Assembly: GCA_013398295.1 (NCBI GenBank)
Contig: VZSF01008499.1
Span: 43,593 to 107,592, forward strand
Direction: 5' to 3'
DNA length: 64,000 bases
DNA from: Chionis minor
Lineage: Eukaryota > Chordata > Aves > Charadriiformes > Chionididae
How positions within the stretch are numbered: position 1 is the first letter of the stretch; the number at the start of each line of letters is the position of its first letter. The translations under genes were made by a program, and so were the position numbers. The notes below the pieces were generated by a model. The model saw only the letters and a list, made by a program, of their open reading frames with translations. It was not told where the DNA came from and did no database searches. Below are positions 58,481 through 64,000 of the stretch, piece after piece.

Positions 58481-61400
58481 GAAATAGCATGATAATCACT
58501 GAGAGGAGAGTAAACCGAACACCCCCCACCTCCACCCCTGCAGATACTCAAGTTCCTTTTCCAACTATGTTAGCAGGCACATAGCAGTTTTGGGTCATAA
58601 TTATGTCTGGTAAAATATCTACTGATTAAAACAGAAGAAAGATGTCTTAAAGCCAAGAGCACTTAAAATTCAGCAGATAGGAATGTGTGCATCTAGCCAC
58701 GTCCAGGGTACAAAGAAACAGGCAATGGGGAAAATCCTAAATAAAAAAAGGTGAAGGATGGTGGTACCGTCTCTAAGCTAGGGACTCCTGACAATTTCAT
58801 CCAAAAAACGTCCCTCCTTCCAAGGCTGGTAGAGCCTTGCAAGAGCACTCTTCTGCCTAGCATGGCTATGGCTAAGGAAGAGTCACCATGGGGAAACTGG
58901 TTTTGTATGCTTCAAGTATGTGTTGGTGGACCACTTGCATTAACATTTACAGCATTCACGACTCTGAACTCACAAACCTTTCTGGAGCACTTCTGGGATC
59001 CCACACTGAATTTCCATACGGTCGTCGAGTTGTTTGCCATCTTTCATGTGGCCATCAGTGAGACAGCATCTCCCAGATGAAAAAAAAATGCACAGGGGGA
59101 ACCATTTGGAAGAGCAAAATGTGGCATGTAAACCCCATGGCCACCAACGCAACAGCGAAATGTAGTCTTTGTATATCTCATATACTCATTGCTTTGATAG
59201 AAATACATGTCCTGACATTTCTTTCCTTTCTGCATTCTGCGAGAAGTATTCAGCCATGGCAGCACACAGACAGCCACGTGCCCCTGGCTTACGCAGGAGC
59301 TACAAGCTCTTGTGCAAGGAGGCGACTCAGGTGAATAAGGACTAAACGGGAGGTGGGTGAGACCAGGAACGCCTTGGCAGGCAGAGTGAGAGGAAGAGTA
59401 GGCTGCACAGGGATGCGACTTGGGCAGAGTAGGCTGGGTGTCCAGTGCAGGCTGGGTTGGGAGCCATGCCCATGCTCCCCAGGACCCTTAGGTCTGCATC
59501 CAGCAGGTGGGCATTGCTGGCTTGGGGTGGCTTGAGGGGCCTGGCCGAGGAGGGGAAAGAGACAGACCTGGGTGAAAACAAGCTGAAGAACAATGGGCCA
59601 AGCCAGGGCTGGGAGAAAGGCCCATATCTGCCCCGAGGATCTGCAAAACAGTGAGATTTCTGAGTTCACTATTTCTCCACTGCCAGCAAATGCCTGGGGC
59701 GATCACTGCGAGTCAGCCTGTCCCTGTCCCCAGAGAGCTCTGTCAGCCTGCTCAGACCTCTGCTTGCTTCTCCATGGGCAGGTGTTGAGGCCTGGTGATG
59801 CTGAAGACAGTGTAGATCGAGACATTTTGCTATTGCTGCTCATTAGGTGGTGCTAGGCACGCTCTGTGTTGAGACAGAGAAAAACGCGCTGTGTGCTAAT
59901 GGCATTCAGGGCCCATCCATCCTTGTGAGATTTACTTGCAGGAGCTACATTTAAATAGCATGGATGGTTTAAATTCTGGAGTTCCTCAGCAGTGTTTTTG
60001 GGGAAACCGTAGTAACATGTTTTGAACAGAGATTTCTGTGCATAATTTCCTGGCTTTACTTCCCTGCCACCCTCTTTCCACGTGCAATTTGTCCGGAAAT
60101 ATTTCCTCCTGGACTTCTCCCTTCCAGATGTGCCTCTCCGCTCTCAAGCCGGCTGGATTCCTCCTTCTCGGCGCTTGAGTCCAGCAGGAAGCACCAAAAG
60201 CACAGAGGAGACCCGGCTCCCAGAGACCAGCACAGGGGCTGTGCCTGGCGCAGGCAGCACCACTGGGCAAGCACAAGGTGAACCAGGGGCAGGGCATCCC
60301 TCAGCATCTGCAGGCTGTGCTTCTTCAGGGGGTTCCTGGGCATTTTTTGAGTAATTAAATCTCAGGTGGATTTGTAGCATGGGAGATTTCAGGCTGGGCT
60401 GTTGTGTCTTAAGGCAGGGAATACAAGGAAGAGTCAAGTGAAATCAATAATTGACAGCACCTCCAGTCCCACCTATAACTTAATATTGGTGAGGCTGTAA
60501 CTGAATGCCGAGAAACATTTTCAACAAAAATGTTACTTTAAAGAATTATTCTGTTGCAAAATTAAGAGATCATTAGAAAGATTGCTAGATTCAAGTAGCA
60601 TATATTAAAAAAAGGAAAAAAGAGAGGTTAAGAGGTACTAATTGGACAGGCGTACATACTGGTTTTATGTTTATTTAAAGAAGGAAACAGTAGCATCCTT
60701 AATGCTTTCCAGTGGCAGCTGGTCCACTGAAACATAGCAACACCAGGGAATTTCTAAACCAATGAGTAGACAAGTCGTGAACTACAGCTACGTACTTTTC
60801 TCTCCATTAAAACAGTGGAATCTCTTATATTGGTAAAATATTAGCAAAAACCTCACACACTTCCCAGTCCTAAATTACAGCATATCCCTTGTGCCCCTGC
60901 TTGTGGAAAGATCTCTCTCCCTCCCTCCCCCATATACGTGTGCTTTCTTGTTTAAAATTTGGAGTGATGTCTCCCAGCGTGAGATTAATTTTTATGTGCA
61001 AAGCCAGTGCACACCAGGTATTGTTAAAAAATCAAGAGGTTTCCAAACAGGACAGACGGCAGAATGCTCATTGTGCCTGCTTTGCAATGGCAAGTGTGAC
61101 ATACCATATGGTACCCATATTTATTTATACTGTGCCTTCTGCTACACTTTTATGAGTGGAGGCCTTGGGGGTGACAGCTTGTTTACCGACATGTCCAAAG
61201 CAGTATGAAGTTGGGAAAGACTGATAAACTTTTAACATTGTGTAGTTCATCTATCTCTTAGATATGAGTAAATATTTTAGCTGTAGATACATTGACTTAA
61301 GTAAACAAGGTTCCCTTGTAAAATGCCAGTAAATGAGTATATGCCACGTGAAGGCTGATGTTTTTATGTGTATGTTAACAGAGGAGGGATGTCTACGAAT

Positions 61401-64000
61401 GCTTGAATAGCCAGACAGGGCCAGGTATATAAATTCAGGCTCTGCTGCGTAGCGTGCCGCGAAGCGTGTTGTGTCCCTGGGCTTTTGTTTCAACATCACC
61501 AGTCAGTCCTTGTAGGTGAGCAAATGGCAGAAAAATGATTTAAGAAGTCTAGGCATTCGTGGATCAGCAGCTCATCATTGGTGGTGTGCTGTGGTGTGGC
61601 ACACTGGTGGGGACCACAGGTCTCGGTCACTCTCCGTTTCAGTCTCAGCCTGCATCTTGTGCAGGTGATGGGTGTGTTCGGCTCCATCCTGCTGCTAGGC
61701 AGTAAATGGCCTCTGCTTCTCTGCTGCAGCACTCAGTCATCTGTGTGAAATGCGGTTCCTGGAACCCGTCAAATATAACCTTAGGTTTTATACATTGCTG
61801 AGAGGTTTATGAGGCCATCTGTCGTGAACTGATGACCTGGTACAAAGTGTTTTCTCTGAAATTTAGACAGTATTTCCATAAATGTAACTTCTGGTATGAA
61901 TTTCTGAGTTTTGCTATTAATCTGTTCCAGCATATGATGGAAATAATTTGATATCTCATAAATGGCACTAAGGAAAATTTCAGTGTTATGAATTAGGAAT
62001 AATTTCGAGTCTGTTTTAGTACGCACACTGAAAACACTGTTAGCTGGGTTTTACAAATTCTGCATTGTAATTTCAGGCTTTTAGTAGTGTGTTTACATGC
62101 TGACTGTCTGCCTATCTACCTGTCTGTCTATCTCCAGGAGCCAAAGCAAAGCTCATCTTGTCACTGCTGATCTCCCTCCCTTAATTCCTCACTTCACTTT
62201 GATCTGTCCAGGATACCTCTGGGCTCTCCCCTTGCCATCGTATCTAAAGGGCTTCAGAAGTCTCACATAGAGTTTATTAAATAATTCCTGAGAGGCAGAG
62301 AAGTACAGTTTTCTGAATTACGATTAAGGAACTGAGACGTTTATGTGGAAATAAATGGGATTCAGGTGCTAAATAGTTTCCAGAGTTGGTCTGAGAGGTT
62401 TTAAACTATTGGGACTGGATGCTATGCACATTGAAAAGCATTGCAAGAAACCTGTACGAGTCTGTAGGCGCCAATGCGTTGTGAAATCTGATATTAAGAA
62501 ACTCATCCAAGAGCCAAAGTTCAGCACTGCAAACATTATCCCATTCTTACTTTAACATTTCAACAGACATTGTGATTGCATTTGGATTTTTATGTTTGGC
62601 TTTTTTGTCGGTTTTATCTTGCTCTATCTTAAAAACTGTCAGCTTAGTAAGTGATTAATTCAGTCAATGTGAGTGGATTTTACAGTGATATAAGTATCAA
62701 CAAGGATGTTTCTGCCAAGACTGTGGTGGTGTTAGATGCTCTGTAACTCTCAGGGTGAACGTAAGTGTGGTGCCAAACTTAAAAACTGGAGGTAAGCTTT
62801 TTGATTCATATGGAAGCATCTAGAAAGTGATTTTTTTCAGACATGCTGAGTATTTGTCAAGTATATGTCACACAGAAAGATAATATTCTTCTTTTGTGGA
62901 CCATGTGTATGTTTCTGAGTTTACCAGCTTGTTTGGTCATGCTCTTGCAAGACGAGATTGATCTCCTGGTTAATTATTTCGTAGTTACTGTATATTCATT
63001 ATTAGTTCCTGAAAGAACAGGAAAGAAGTGACATCTTGTACCCTAGGGAGAGAGCACAGAACATGCCAAAGAGTAGCTGGAAGAAGCAGCAGCTTAGAAA
63101 TGAAAGTAACAAAAATAATAAAAACCAAAACAATCAAGGTGATAACATCTTGTAGGCAGTATTAAGAAACAATCTGAACTGAGACCAAGTATTGATGGTT
63201 ATTCATACAAGGCAATGCACATGGTAAAGCTTTTCTCCTGTTGTCCATTTTTAGTGAGCAGTTGGATTTCTCAGGAAAAAGCAGCACATGGAGATTTTGA
63301 CATCGGTGAGGCCAATTTATTTTATTGATCCGCTTACAAGTGCAGTGCGAAACTGTACTAAAACCCGGCGGCTGAAGTGAATCCCAGTGCTCCTTTCAGC
63401 CGCTTTGCTGCTTGCTAGAAAGACAGGACAAGGCAAGTGTGTCTGGGTCTCCGTGGCAGTTGCACCGCCTGCACTCTGTGCCGGAGGGGAGCGCTCTGCT
63501 CCCCAGCATTTTCTGGGTGTGCCACCCATCCCGGGTGCAGGTCCCCAGCAGCCTGGCGTGGCACAGCTGGCTCACAGCTGGGCTTGGCGGCCGGCGGTCC
63601 CCAATTCTGGGGTTAGCACTGTTTTTTGTCCAGGGGCCAGCTCATGGAAAATGCACGGCTGGTTCCTCGGAAAGGCTGCCTCTTCCCAGGCAGGACCCAC
63701 GCAGCTGATAGGGAGGTAAATGTGCAGTGTAGAGATGTCAAAAGCAGCCCAGCTTTCAGCAATCTGGATATTTGTAAAAGTAATCCAAAACTCTTGGGCT
63801 TGCAAAAGCGTCTTTTTAAAACGGTTTCATTAAATCTTTTTATTTGCATGCCTCAACAAATAGTTGTTTTACGTGAAAAGATGTTAGCAAAGGTTCTCTG
63901 CTTTGCTGATTGCAGATTTATGATTTTGAATATCTTTTACAATATTTTGTGGTTTTCCATTTCTATTTTTGGCTTTTTGGCTTAACCCAGGCCAGTCAAC
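58481..64000. other. Unique noncoding DNA
   Basis: No gene is recognised. A 109-codon open frame at 58751-59080 has ordinary composition but no family resemblance and no splice or promoter context that I can see. GC-richer patches at 59340-59860, 60060-60350 and 63360-63720 have overlapping open frames on both strands, which argues against coding. A CTGT/CTAT tetranucleotide tract is at 62104-62133. The window ends in AT-rich DNA. Confidence 0.4.
62104..62133 (+). repeat. Imperfect (CTGT/CTAT)n tetranucleotide tract
   Basis: CTGTCTGCCTATCTACCTGTCTGTCTATCT, about seven units with substitutions. Confidence 0.8.

Noticed and set aside
58751..59080. A 109-codon open frame considered as a small gene.
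   Set aside because: No recognisable motif, no initiation or splice context, and it lies in AT-mixed intronic-looking sequence.

Overview
The window looks like single-copy vertebrate nuclear DNA, most probably from a bird. The clearest diagnostic content is a set of CR1 non-LTR retrotransposon remnants. They are 5'-truncated, carry recognisable CR1 ORF2 text, and mostly end in the family's 3' signature ATTCTRTG. No other interspersed repeat class is obvious and repeat density is low. There is no bacterial-style gene packing, and I saw no rRNA, tRNA, CRISPR array or operon. I did not recognise an intact protein-coding gene.

Layout: positions 1-500 are a CpG island with an SP1-type GC box and a good splice donor at 101. 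This suggests the 5' end of a plus-strand gene whose first exon is mostly upstream or noncoding, so much of the window may be its first intron(s). From 500 to 13000 the DNA is unique noncoding sequence. It holds a GC-rich block (2100-2800), an unusual TTAA-rich degenerate repeat (2825-3030), a small minus-strand CR1 tail (3649-3718), a large internally deleted CR1 (8130-9288) and a trinucleotide tract (11907-11982). From 13000 to 25440 there are two more CR1 copies (13005-13858, internally deleted, and 24690-25438), a TG/CA tract and other simple repeats.

Positions 25440-52000 are mostly unique, AT-rich, repeat-poor DNA. They include a diverged pair of 49-bp repeats, stretches that read like conserved noncoding enhancers (about 29940-30290 and 35080-36800), an old CR1 fragment (48400-48535), and two small splice-flanked open segments (45610-45696 and 47007-47042) that could be real exons. 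Positions 52060-52720 carry a heavily decayed LINE reverse-transcriptase segment of the L3/CR1 type, older than the other copies. A well-preserved CR1 tail lies at 56225-56510, a candidate exon at 57361-57508 and a possible second old LINE segment at 58200-58480. The remainder is unique noncoding sequence ending in a GC-rich block.

Functionally, this reads as a promoter-proximal CpG island followed by a long intron or intergenic tract with retrotransposon fossils of at least three age or subfamily classes. The best candidates for something undescribed are the splice-flanked small open segments, the TTAA-rich repeat, the diverged 49-bp repeat pair and the CR1 copies with internal deletions. 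All identifications rest on reading the sequence and remembered family features; no search was run.
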